Shown: positions 36,460-46,010 of the stretch, piece by piece
How positions within the stretch are numbered: the first letter of the stretch is position 1
How the letters are laid out: each line of letters opens with the position of its first letter
DNA from: Paraspadella gotoi
Taxonomy: Eukaryota; Chaetognatha
Assembly: GCA_051294375.1 (NCBI GenBank)
Contig: CM119266.1
Span: 24,634,312-24,698,311 of the forward strand
DNA: 64,000 nt
Direction of reading: 5' to 3'
The notes under the pieces: model-generated
Database searches by the model: none
Told to the model about the DNA's origin: nothing
What the model saw: only the letters and a program-made list of their open reading frames with translations
Position numbers and translations under genes: made by a program

Positions 36460-36720
36460 AAGGTTATTAATACAACTTTTTAAATTTTTTTTGTTTTATT
36501 GATAACAATTTTAAAAAGTCATATATTTGATGATGATTTTTTTAAGTTTTTTATATTTTAACCATTTATATCAAAATTTATTAATATCACTTTTAAATTT
36601 TTTTTGTTTTATTGATAACAATTTAAAAAGTCATATATTTGATGATGATTTTTTTTAAGTTTTTTATATTTTTTAACCAATTTATATCAAAATTTTAAAA
36701 AAGTTTTCAAGCTCTATAGG
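36460..36720. repeat. Tandem repeat of about 120 bp, two copies
   Basis: Two successive blocks share TTTTGTTTTATTGATAACAAT, AGTCATATATTTGATGATG and TTTTTTATATTTT. Confidence 0.8.
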
Positions 36721-36774
36721 AATCCGTTTAAAAAAAATTTTTTTTAAAAAAATTTATAATTGTTATATATGTAG

Positions 36775-37075
36775 TCGGGCATTGTCTAGGTTCACCCTAC
36801 CTATAAGCATGACTCTTTCAGTTGTGACCCGGTGGCTCATTGAGTAAAGCCATCAGCTCATGACCACTAGGTACCGGGTTCAATCCCAACCCGGTACCTA
36901 CCCTGCGGGAAGAGTGAGGACGGCCATAAGCCACCTTGGAGGCGTGGCAAACCCTCAAGCCTGGTTCCAAGCCCAGGACCCGTTCTATGTCTGCTTGAGG
37001 GGGTTATAGAAGTTATGGATAGTCATCTTCTGCCCACTTAGCGCCTTATCCACATATAATATTAAATATTTAAAA
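36775..37075 (+). mobile_element. tRNA-derived SINE (family 1)
   Basis: Contains an A-box-like GGTGGCTCATTGAGTAAAG and a perfect B box (GGTTCAATCCC) in a tRNA-like head, then a body with GGCAAACCCTCAAGCC, AGCCCAGGACCC and the end TTAGCGCCTTATCCA. The reverse-oriented copies in the 9-kb duplication belong to the same family. Confidence 0.8.
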
Positions 37076-37199
37076 GCTTCAGTGCAACAACCCCATGAAC
37101 TAATTCAAAAAGTTGCATTGAAAATCGATTTAGTAATAGAAAGAAAAAAGACTTTTTTTTTAAAGAATGAGAAGTTATAAAAAGTTTTCATTTTTGGCC

Positions 37200-37275
37200 C
37201 GCCTTAGTAGTTAGGGTTGGGGATTAGGGGTAGTTAGGGTTGGGGATAAGGGGTAGTAAGGGTTAAGGGAGGTTG
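37200..37275. repeat. Telomere-like GTTAGGG repeats
   Basis: Degenerate TAGTTAGGGTTGGGGATTAGG words, similar to those at 32.2, 34.7, 35.8 and 53.0 kb. Confidence 0.75.
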
Positions 37276-37551
37276 TGAAATGAAATTTATAATAAAAAGT
37301 TTTTTTACCTTTACCAGTATCCTTTTTTTTATTGTTACGTTACAAGCTCTTTATACGTCGCTCATAAGAAGCGAAAAACAGATCACCGACCGCAAAATCC
37401 CGGTCGGCAAATATAAAAGTTAGCCCATCGTTTTCCTTTCTTTGGTTGCGTTATTTGTTTGAGGTAAAAAATGAATTGTTTGTTTATAACAATCATTACA
37501 ATGACTTTTATTATAAAACATAAATTTGTGAGTAATAAACAAATCAGTTTA

Positions 37552-37715
37552 TGAGATTGGAGCAACCAATATATAATTATCCATTCATTAAATTAATAAA
37601 TCAATAATTTTTCTATACCCTGACTTTGATCAATGATCAGGATATGGTAGGTTAAGAGCACCACCCGTTATACAAGATAATGACATAGCAGGACCTCTTA
37701 AACTTTCAATCAATC
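37552..37715 (+). repeat. Dispersed ATGAAATTGG element, diverged copy d
   Basis: Same order of blocks as copies a-c (ATGAGATTGG...ACCAATATA, CCTGACTTTGATCAATGATC, CATAGCAGGACCT, CTTTCAATCAA), clearly older. Confidence 0.75.
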
Positions 37716-37774
37716 ATATGAAATTGCTACAACCAATGTGTTGAAGAGACAGTGATAATTGTTGTGTTAGTGAC

Positions 37775-37960
37775 AGAACCGTTCAATATAAGCAGTCCCT
37801 GAGCTTCGGATCAGGCTGTAACACCGTGTTACAGGCGAGTTAAGCGCCCCGTCCCTCTTAACTGCTAGGCAACCACCGGGCTAAAACCCTGGACCTTTGG
37901 GTTGGGAGGCGAATGACTTGCCTCCGACACCAATGGCCGCAGATGAACGGTTGATGGATT
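37775..37960 (-). mobile_element. Possible SINE with A-box-like head (family 4)
   Basis: On the minus strand GCCCGGTGGTTGCCTAGCAG and TTAAGAGGGACGG resemble a tRNA-derived head with an A box. No second full copy is seen in the window, so the call rests on the motif only. Confidence 0.35.
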
Positions 37961-38153
37961 TTAGTCCACCATAGTATATTCATTGTGTTAATAATTAAAA
38001 CTTCAGAAAATAAAAAAGAACGGACAATTAAACGTAAATCAATAAAGCTCATGCATTAAGAATAAATGAAGCTTGATGCGATTCGTAAAAAATGCGCTTA
38101 GCAAACATCGACTTAATACTTCGCATTCGTGTTACTTTACTCTAGTTGAGAAA

Positions 38154-39798
38154 ATGAAGAGAGTCAATTTGGATAAGAAAAAAATTCTGGCCGGCATAAT
38201 TGAGGCGAGTGGCTCCAACATAGACGAGTCCCCTTGTCAAATTAGCAAACTTTCTAAAAGATCTTACAATGAACCGGAAACGCTTCGACGAGACATAGGC
38301 GCTTTGCCACGAGAGGCGCTGTTTGCCGACCGCGAAGATCGTCGAAAGGAAACTTTCCCGTTTGCAAAAATTCTGCACAGTACTCCGCAACAACAGAAAA
38401 AGGACGAGCCAGCAGAAATACCAGTATGCCATCAACCATTTAATTTTTATGGCCGCAAGGTTTTACATAGTTCTTTCATCCATTTAAGGACATTTCAACC
38501 ATCATGCAAGAAGACCGGGACGATTGGTTGCAACCGCGTTCCCTCATGGTCATCTCTACCGAAATTGTTCCCCCCGAATTCAGCGACTTACCTTTGTCCG
38601 GGGAATCGCTTCCAGCGTCCACCTCACGTGAACCAATTCGAGAAAAGAAAAGGAGGTAACCAACAAGCAGGGTGGCAAGCGCCCACCGTCTCCCTTCTCG
38701 TATCAACTCAAATTTTTCTTAGAAATGAGTTCGACTACCAAAGCAAAGGAGGGATGATCCGAAGAAAAAATGCGGCCGAACGCCAGGAAAACCACAAAGA
38801 AACTCATGCTGAAGAAAACGTGGCTGGGATTTCCCCCATGTCCCGAGAATTGAAGTTGATCGAACCGAGCGAGAGTCCCGAGAAGGTCAACGTGCTTTCC
38901 AACTCCTTTCTCAAAAGCGGACGTTGGAAACGATCAGGGGAAGAAGAAAAGGTCAAATTTGGAAACAAAAGCTCGGTAAATTGTGTTTCAATTAGGAAGA
39001 GTTAACCGATTACTATTATTATTTATGTAATTGGTACAATCAATATAAAAATTATGTATATATCATTTTGTAAACTTATAAACTGATTATTCTAACCTGT
39101 GGTGAATCGTAAACTAGCCTCCCGTATAGCTTGGTAAAACTCAGCTCGTCCCATTGGCTTGGACAGCTTAGCGAGTTACAGGTTCAATCCCCTCACGGTC
39201 ACGCTGGTTAAAAGTGTGATGGTGTCGGCAAAAACACGCCAGTGTCATGGGGTGTTCACTGCAGGTTTAAAGCCCTGAGCGCCAACTGTCGGGAGATTAT
39301 TCACACTCCGGGCATCGCACATGTCTCCCTGTTGCCATACTATAATTTTGAACACAAAGCGTAATTGTCCCCAGGAAAAACTAAGCATTACTCGGACATC
39401 TATCAACATAGCGACCTTAACTAGTCGCTGGAAAGAAAAGGCGCGCGAAAAAAACAATAGTGGTAATATTAATAATTTGTCTTGCATCCGTCGTATATTT
39501 CTCAGAATTTATACCATTTTAATAATGTACAGAATTCCAAGACGGCAAAAAGAACTCTCGGCCTTGCCAAGTCACAAAATCTTTTCATGAAAAAAATCGT
39601 TCCAGCAATTCGCAAAAAATTTCACTCGGACGCGTTGAAAGAATGGAAGCACACAGAGAGAAAGAAAAAAAGATAAAGCATCGAAAGGAAAAAGCGTCGA
39701 AAATTAATCCTTGGACTTCTGGTTGCAAAATTGTAATGGAAGTAACGATTGACACGGACGACGAAGACTGCTTTCTCTGCAAGGACTGGCTTTGCTAG
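38154..39798 (+). CDS. Unrecognised four-exon gene, basic C-terminus with CFLCKDWLC
   Basis: I do not recognise the family. Exons 38154-38423, 38489-38655, 38723-39000 and 39533-39798 join in phase (0, 2, 1) to about 326 residues. The first two introns are about 65 nt; the third (532 nt) contains a SINE. Reading straight through the first two introns also stays open, but the spliced frames look more protein-like (DISTIMQEDRDDWLQPRSLM...) and have standard GT-AG ends. The protein is polar and charged, with no signal peptide or membrane segment. The last exon is Lys/Arg/Glu-rich and ends with a compact Cys motif after an acidic DTDDED stretch. The last donor (GTTAAC) is weak; without it the product stops at 39003. 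The upstream in-frame ATG at 38073 is an alternative start. Confidence 0.5.
39062..39335 (+). mobile_element. tRNA-derived SINE (family 2)
   Basis: Shares with 59577-59850: CTCAGCTCGTCCCATTGGC, CTTGGACAGCTNAG, a B box GGTTCAATCCCC, CACGGTCACGCT, AAAGCCCTGAGCGCCA and a CATGTCTCCC-type end. It lies in the third intron of the 38154-39798 gene. Confidence 0.8.
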
Positions 39799-39975
39799 TT
39801 CCGCAGTCAGTCTATGAACACACGGTTTAGTTCAAGTTTCTTTACCACCACTTCTCGCATCATTAAATTATTTTGTATTCTATTCATTGTATTCGATCTT
39901 TCTTTTTGTTGTTTGTTTAAATTTAAGGAGTTTAACGAAAATTCGTTTTTGAACAACAATTTATTAAGTTTATAA

Positions 39976-40018
39976 GGACATGTTTCGACTCTATGTTTCG
40001 AGTCTTCATCAGCAAGTG
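39976..40018 (-). ncRNA. Hammerhead-ribozyme core
   Basis: Minus strand: CTGATGA, helix II GACTC/GAGTC with an 8-nt loop, GAAA, mini helix III ACATGT, then the GTC cleavage triplet. All catalytic-core boxes are intact. Helix I pairing is weak in this copy. Confidence 0.72.
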
Positions 40019-41036
40019 AAAATATCAAAGTCACATATCTCAAATAGCGGTAGACGACCAAATGCAAATTTTAATGGGAACAGCATTAAAATAATCCATT
40101 ATTGGTATTAATTATTGTGTTAAAATATTTTTTTTGCAAAAATGTTCTGAACGATAGAGTAATTCGCTAATTAATATTATTATAATGCTATATAATGTAA
40201 AAATTTTTTTTTGATATTTTAAGTTTTTTAATTGATTCTGATAGAGCTTAAAAAGTTAAGCAAAAAATATAATTACAACTTTTTAAATTTTGATGTTTTA
40301 TTACTAAAAATTAGTAAAAACTGTTAAAATCATCGGATGATGATGATGATGATGATTTTTTAAGTTTTTCCCAATTTTAACCCACTTATCATCAAAATAT
40401 TTAAAAAAGAATTATATTTTTATAGATAACTTTTCATAAGCTATTTGAATCTGCTTTTATAAATGCAAAATTCAAAAATATTTTTGATATTTCCTATCTA
40501 TAATAAATATTAAAAAATAATTACTAATGCTTCTAGCCATTTTGGAAAGTTTTGGTCCATTGAAAAGTTTTTTCAGAAATGTATGAAGTTTCATTTGGAA
40601 AGGTTCCCAAATCAAACTTCTGACCACCCCATTGACAAAGTTTGGCTCTATCTCAAACATCAGTTTTGGAGGGAGAGAGATAGAGAGCGAGAGAGAGAGA
40701 GAGAGAAGAAAGAAAAAGAGAGAGAGTTTCCAACGAAGAATTGAGTGAGGGATAGTGGTCAGATGTGAGGAAGTGTGTAGGAAGGGCAGTGAATTTGAAA
40801 ATTGGAAAATTTGGTGAAAGAGAGAGAGACACAAATCAATACATTAGCCAATGTACAACAATGATAAAATTAGAGAATAAACTAAATGTATAACAATAAT
40901 TAATAAGTTAGTTATTAACTGAGTTTGAAATTTGAAAATTTGAAAGTGAAAAAGAAGAATAAGTAGTGAGGGATAGATAAGTTAAGAGTAAGTGAAAAGG
41001 TAAGGTAAGAAAGAACTCAAAAATGATAGTATCGGA

Positions 41037-42075
41037 AAGCAGATGATACCATCCTGGCTGTGCGCAAAAATCTCATTGAGACCTTACTGACACATCTGAA
41101 CGGCAAAGAAGCTAGCATCAAGTGGACATGTGAAAAGGAGGTGAATGGTCAAATTCCAATGCTCAATGTGCTTATAAAGCGCAAAGAGGGCGGCTCATTG
41201 GAATTTTCAGTATATCGCAAACCGACCCACACTGACCTATGATTCCCTATGATTCGCATGCTCCCTTGTCGAACAAGCTGGCCACGGTCAGGTCTCTTAC
41301 CAGGAGAGCTCAGCTAATTCCGTCGACCCCCGAGCTTCAGGCCGCCGAGCTTGAGCATATCAAGAGAGCCCTGGCGATCAATGGTTACCCTCTGTGGGCG
41401 TTCGAGAATGCAAGGTTTCGGCAAAAACCTGGCTGAGGACAGTGGTCACCAAGGGGCTGTCCAAGTAACTGCTGACGCAGGTTCGACCTCCAACCCCCAG
41501 GAGGAAGAGCGAGGTCTTGCTGCTGAAGGACCTACCGCGCCCACCACAGCGTAATTGGGAGATAAGCAGAAGCGTCTCAAGAACGTGGGTCACTTGTCCC
41601 TCCCACACCACCAGGGGATCACTGAATCATTGGTGTGGGTGCTAGCAAAGCAGGGGATCTCCAGTTCGGTGATGACCCGCGGCTCTTTACTTGATCAATT
41701 GGTGAAACCGAAAGACAAAATCCCCAGACCGAAAACATCAGGAGCCATCTATTGGGTGGACTGTGCAGGGGCGAGCAACCAAGCCTGTACAGCAGCATAT
41801 GTGGGCGAGACAGGCAAATCTCTTTCAGATCGGTTTCAGCAGCAGTTAAAGCCTACTGCGACGCGAGAGGGCACTTCCTGTCGGCAATTGCAGAACATGC
41901 AATGAACATGGGCCATCTGTTCAGAGGAAGACTGTCTCGTGCTGTCCCATGACCAGAGCTGGTTCTCAAGAGGTATTAGAGAGGCTATTTACATCAAGGC
42001 CCTCGAGCCCTCTTTGAACCGTGATGGAGGAAGATTCGAACTCCCTCCAAGCTATGATTCGCTTATTAAAATTGT
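41037..42075 (+). pseudogene. Penelope-like element protein: end of reverse transcriptase plus GIY-YIG endonuclease
   Basis: Recognisable pieces follow in order across several frames. First is the ADDT remnant of the RT catalytic YxDD box at about 41044. Next is LNVLIKRKEGGSLEFSVYRK with PTHTDL (RT thumb side, typical of Penelope). Then come SNKLATVRSLTRRAQ, the GIY-YIG start IYWVDCAG and AAYVGETGKSLSDRF (41742-41843), and the C-terminal EAIYIKALEPSLNRDGG. At least three frameshifts and a stop at 41241 interrupt it, and everything upstream of the RT catalytic box is missing. It is a 5'-truncated dead copy, as expected from target-primed reverse transcription. Confidence 0.85.
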
Positions 42076-42424
42076 GGTGGAGCACCCAACGCCACCTCAG
42101 CCGCATGATGATTCCCCTGTTCCTACTGTTCACTTACTCTCTTCTTCCCTGCCCTTACCTTCACCAGTCCTCACATCTGACCACTATCCTTCACTCAATT
42201 CTTTGTTGGAAACTCTTTTTCTTTTTCTTTATCTTTCTCTCTCCCTCCAAAACTGATGTTTGAGATATGTGACTTTGGTATTATATTCAATAAATGAATT
42301 CATGTTCTCACCACATTTGAAATGACTTGAGAATCCTTTCTTCGTCGTCATATTCATCGTTAACATTTTTTTTTCCTTTAACGAAGTCACAGACTACGAC
42401 TTCGCCTTCGCTTTCCTGTTTTGA

Positions 42425-43330
42425 ACAAAAAAAATCTTAAAAGCATAAGGATCATCGCAATTGCATAAGAAAAATCTGGATTGAAGACAAATTTTATACT
42501 AAAAAAAATCAAATTTGAGAAAAGAAAATTAATTTATAAACAAAAAAAAAGAAGAAAAGAATAAATATAAATAAAGAATAGAAAGGAAAGAAAGAATAGA
42601 AAGGAAAGAAAAAAGAGAAAGAAAAAAGAGAAAGAAAAAAGAGAAAGAAAAAAAGGAAAGAAAGAAAAGAAAGGAAAGAAAGAAAAGAAAGGAAAGAAAG
42701 AATAGAAAGGAAAGAAAAAAGAAAGAAAGGAATGAAAGGAAAGAAAGAATAGAAAGAAAGGAATAAAAAAAAGAAAGAAAAGAAGGAAAGANNNNNNNNN
42801 NNNNNNNNNNNNNNNNNNNNNNNNNNNNNNNNNNNNNNNNNNNNNNNNNNNNNNNNNNNNNNNNNNNNNNNNNNNNNNNNNNNNNNNNNNNNNNNNNNNN
42901 NNNNNNNNNNNNNNNNNNNNNNNNNNNNNNNNNNNNNNNNNNNNNNNNNNNNNNNNNNNNNNNNNNNNNNNNNNNNNNNNNNNNNNNNNNNNNNNNNNNN
43001 NNNNNNNNNNNNNNNNNNNNNNNNNNNNNNNNNNNNNNNNNNNNNNNNNNNNNNNNNNNNNNNNNNNNNNNNNNNNNNNNNNNNNNNNNNNNNNNNNNNN
43101 NNNNNNNNNNNNNNNNNNNNNNNNNNNNNNNNNNNNNNNNNNNNNNNNNNNNNNNNNNNNNNNNAAAGAATAGAAAGGAAAGAAAGAATAGAAAGGAAAA
43201 AATAAAAATAAAGAGAGAGTGACGAGAAGAAAGAAGGAAACAAAATCCCGATGTTGCGATAGCAAAATGATAACATGCACAAATGCGAAGCCTAATTTAA
43301 CGAGTTCAATCCTCATTCAATTTTTTTTTT
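42425..43330 (+). mobile_element. SINE-like repeat (family 3) expanded by GAAA-type repeats and an N gap
   Basis: The head (AAAGCATAAGGATCATCGCA) and the tail (AACGAGTTCAATCCTCATTCAA, a B-box-like block) match 29430-29700. The space between is filled by (GAAAG/GAAAAA)n and a gap of 373 N (42792-43164). The frames through it are translations of repeat and N. Confidence 0.6.
42792..43164. other. Assembly gap (373 N)
   Basis: Unresolved simple repeat: AG-rich microsatellite lies on both sides. Confidence 0.99.
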
Positions 43331-43679
43331 AAATATTTTTTTGTTTGAATTTCCACTTCATTATGATTTACTGCAATATGCAAATGAGATTATAGTACTC
43401 ATTATAATATTCAAATTAATATATAGAAATGCTTTAATCTAATTTACATATTGCAGTAAATATTAAATATTGAAGATGAAATTCATAAAAAAATATTTGA
43501 ATCAATAAAAAACGTGTGAAATCAAAAGACCTTTTTAATGAGAAGTTATATCTTAATTTTAATACAAATAAAAATAAAATCTTTTACAAACTATGATTAA
43601 AAAAAAATGTAACAATTTCCAATTGTAAACAATTGTAACATTTTTTTGCCTTTCTTTTAATAAATAATTATTGTATTCG
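43331..43679. other. AT-rich intergenic DNA
   Basis: An inverted pair around a centre near 43410 (TTACTGCAATATGCA against CATATTGCAGTAAAT) and no gene. Confidence 0.5.
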
Positions 43680-43759
43680 ATCTTTCTTTTTGTTGTTTGT
43701 GTTTAAGGAGTGTAACGAAAAATTTGTTTTTAAACAACAATTTGTTTAACAGTTTCTAA

Positions 43760-43800
43760 GGACATGTTTCGACTCTATGTTTCGAGTCTTCATCAGCAAG
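43760..43800 (-). ncRNA. Hammerhead-ribozyme core
   Basis: Same intact core as at 39976-40018 on the minus strand (CTGATGA, GACTC/GAGTC, GAAACATGTC). Confidence 0.72.
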
Positions 43801-44042
43801 TGAAAATATTAGAATCAGTTATCTCAAACATCAGTTTTTGGAGAGAGAGAGAGAGAGAGAGAGTAAGAGAGAGAGAGAGAGAAAAAAGAGAGAGAGTTTC
43901 TAACAAAAAATTGAGTGAGGGATAGTGGTCAGATGTGAGGACAGGTGAAGGTAAGGGCAGGGAAGAAGAGAGTGAGTGAATTTGAAAATTGGAAAAATTG
44001 GTGAAAGAGAGAGAGATGGAGAGAGAAAGATGAATCAATACA

Positions 44043-44344
44043 TTAGGCAGCTCGCCCCTTATCTGCGGGGTGAACCATGATTGCTCGATTTCGCTTAAGT
44101 GAGGCAATGGCCTTGCGCTCAACCTCAACCGAGCCTGCAGCAACTTGGTGTGACTCTTCTCGCGCCGAGCGCCGCCCAAAGCGACGACTGCAGGAGGAGG
44201 AAGAGGAGTCTGTATCACCTGTCCCAAAACAGGCCAGAACAGGCAACCGCCCACCTCACCGTCAGGTGAGAGGAGGGCCCTTGGTAGGCCTATCAGGTCA
44301 AAGAGATATTCGAGTGGCACTTGGCATCTTTCCAGCCGGATCAC
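44043..44344 (-). pseudogene. Penelope-like element protein, N-terminal fragment
   Basis: The minus-strand frame ending at 44043 contains AIASLKRNRAIMVHPADKGRA, the conserved PADKG motif N-terminal to the Penelope RT domain. The fragment stops right after the motif and upstream sequence is shifted in frame. It comes from a different part of the protein than the remnant at 41037-42075. Confidence 0.75.
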
Positions 44345-45222
44345 TACCAGATCCTTTCATGTCCCACTCCACCTCAATATCCTCGTGTTCTGCTGACATC
44401 ACGGCAACCGTTGTAACAACAACCAGTTTAATATCACAGAGTATTGTAAACAAAGTTTAAAAAATACCTATATTTCAAGAATATCAAATATAAATTTTCC
44501 CTTATTTTATCTTACTTTAAATATTATCTTACATCTATGGATTCCCCGTATTTGACCAAGTACAATATAAAATTAATTAGACAAAAAGAATATTAAATAA
44601 ATTTCCCTCAGCAAAAAAGGGCGGGGCCGTCCTCTCGTCTCCCAAACTCGTATGCGCCTTTCTTCCGCCTCCGTCGCTGCTCGGCGCCGCGTAAGAAAGA
44701 ATTTGCCGCGCCCGGTGGCCGCGTCGTGCCGCTGAGTTGGCCCGCCTCTCTTTACAACCTATGACAGGTCAATGACCCGACCACATCGTCCAATGTCCCT
44801 CATTTGCCCGGCCGGGGGGGGGCAGCTCATTTTGAGCTCTTTCTTTACCTTACTCTCTAACTTATCTAATCCCTCACTATTATTCTTCATTTCACTTTCC
44901 TTACTTCAAATTCAAACTCAGTCATAACTAACTTATTAATTATTGTTATAACATTATTTATTCTCTAATTTTATCATTGTTGTACATTGCCTAATGTTAT
45001 TGATTCATCTTTCTCTCTCTCCATCTCTCTCTCTTTCACCAATTTTCCAATTTTCAAATTCACTCACTCTCTTCTTCCCTGCCCTTACCTTCACCTGTCC
45101 TCACATCTGACCACTATCCCTCACTCAATTCTTTTGTTGGAAACTCTCTCTTTTTTCTCTCTCTCTCTTTCTTCTCTCTCTCTCCAAAAACTGATGTTTG
45201 AGATAACTGACTCTAATATTTT

Positions 45223-45268
45223 CACTTGCTGATGAAGACTCGAAACAGAGTCGAAACATGTCCTTAAA
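45223..45268 (+). ncRNA. Hammerhead-ribozyme core
   Basis: Plus strand: CTGATGA at 45229, helix II GACTC/GAGTC with a 6-nt loop, GAAA, ACATGT and GTC. It is the opposite-strand partner of 43760-43800 in element B. Confidence 0.72.
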
Positions 45269-45330
45269 AACTGTTAAACAAATTGTTGTTCAAAAACGAA
45301 TTTTTCGTTACACTCCTTAAATAAATAATT

Positions 45331-45680
45331 AATACCAAAAAAAATATTTCTATTTATGTGAGGCACAGCCTTTTCTGAATCGTTTAAAAAAACGAGTTCA
45401 GGCTCTGCAGTGACTGTACAGAGGCTTTTCCAGCGGCTGTCCAGCTTTCTCTCTCTCTCTCTGTCTCTCTCTGTCCGATCTCTTGCGTGATCGTTCGTTT
45501 TTTTTTTAATTTTGATTATTTTTTTCCTTTTAAAAACTTTTATTATCGCTATTTATTCCGAGCTTTTTTCTCAATACAAAATCCCAAATTTACACCCGAG
45601 ATTTTCGTGGATTTATTCTCTTTCTTTCTCTCTCTTTCACTCATACACGCATTTGTTTGTTTTATTTACGATGAATGATT
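45331..45680. other. Intergenic DNA
   Basis: CT-rich (CTCTCTCTGT near 45450-45480), no gene supported. Confidence 0.5.
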
Positions 45681-45682
45681 CA

Positions 45683-46010
45683 TCGAGGTAAATGAATGAT
45701 TATCATCGCATCAATGAATGACTATCATCGTATCAATGAAAGATTATCATCACATCAATGAATGACTCGCATCAATCATTTGGTTATCGTCAAATCAATC
45801 ATTTGGTTATCATCGCATCAATTATTGGTTATCATCGCATCAATTATTGGTTATCAACGCATCAATATTTGGTTATCATCGCATCAATATTTGGTTATCA
45901 TCGCGTCAATAATTTTGTTATCATCGCATCAATAATCAATTCCTATTACATCAATAAATTCCTATTACATCAATAATTCATTAATCATTATCGTATCAAT
46001 CATTCGTTTT
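45683..46010. repeat. Minisatellite, 19-22-bp units (TTATCATCGCATCAATNNTTGG)
   Basis: About 15 units around the core ATCATCGCATCAAT. It ends at the predicted stop codon of the adjacent DCLRE1C gene. Confidence 0.9.

Larger units (their letters stand above)
39890..42290 (+). mobile_element. Penelope-like retroelement A (degenerate), with hammerhead end and inverted flanks
   Basis: The left end (39890-40030) carries a hammerhead core. A block at about 40655-40840 (ACATCAGTTTTGGAGGG, GA tract, GAGTGAGGGATAGTGGTCAG) recurs in reverse at about 42125-42275. Between them lies a 5'-truncated, frameshifted Penelope-type reading frame. An AT-rich segment with the GATGAT repeat (40100-40500) separates the left end from this core. 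Confidence 0.75.
43680..45330. mobile_element. Penelope-like element B, composite foldback with hammerhead cores at both ends
   Basis: The left arm (43685-44035) and right arm (44990-45325) are inverted complements. Each contains a hammerhead core, a GA/CT tract and the GAGTGAGGGATAGTGGTCAG block. Between them are a Penelope-protein fragment (minus strand, 44043-44344) and a GC-rich piece (44620-44830). It looks like two element ends facing each other around truncated cores. Confidence 0.7.

Noticed and set aside
36815-36900. Possible tRNA gene (A and B boxes present)
   Set aside because: No cloverleaf can be drawn, and the block is the head of a repeated SINE with several copies.
39080-39215. 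Possible tRNA gene
   Set aside because: Same reasoning: the B box belongs to SINE family 2, repeated at 59.6 kb.
42509-43316. Frames of about 260 codons on the minus strand
   Set aside because: They consist of (GAAA)-type repeat plus 373 N.
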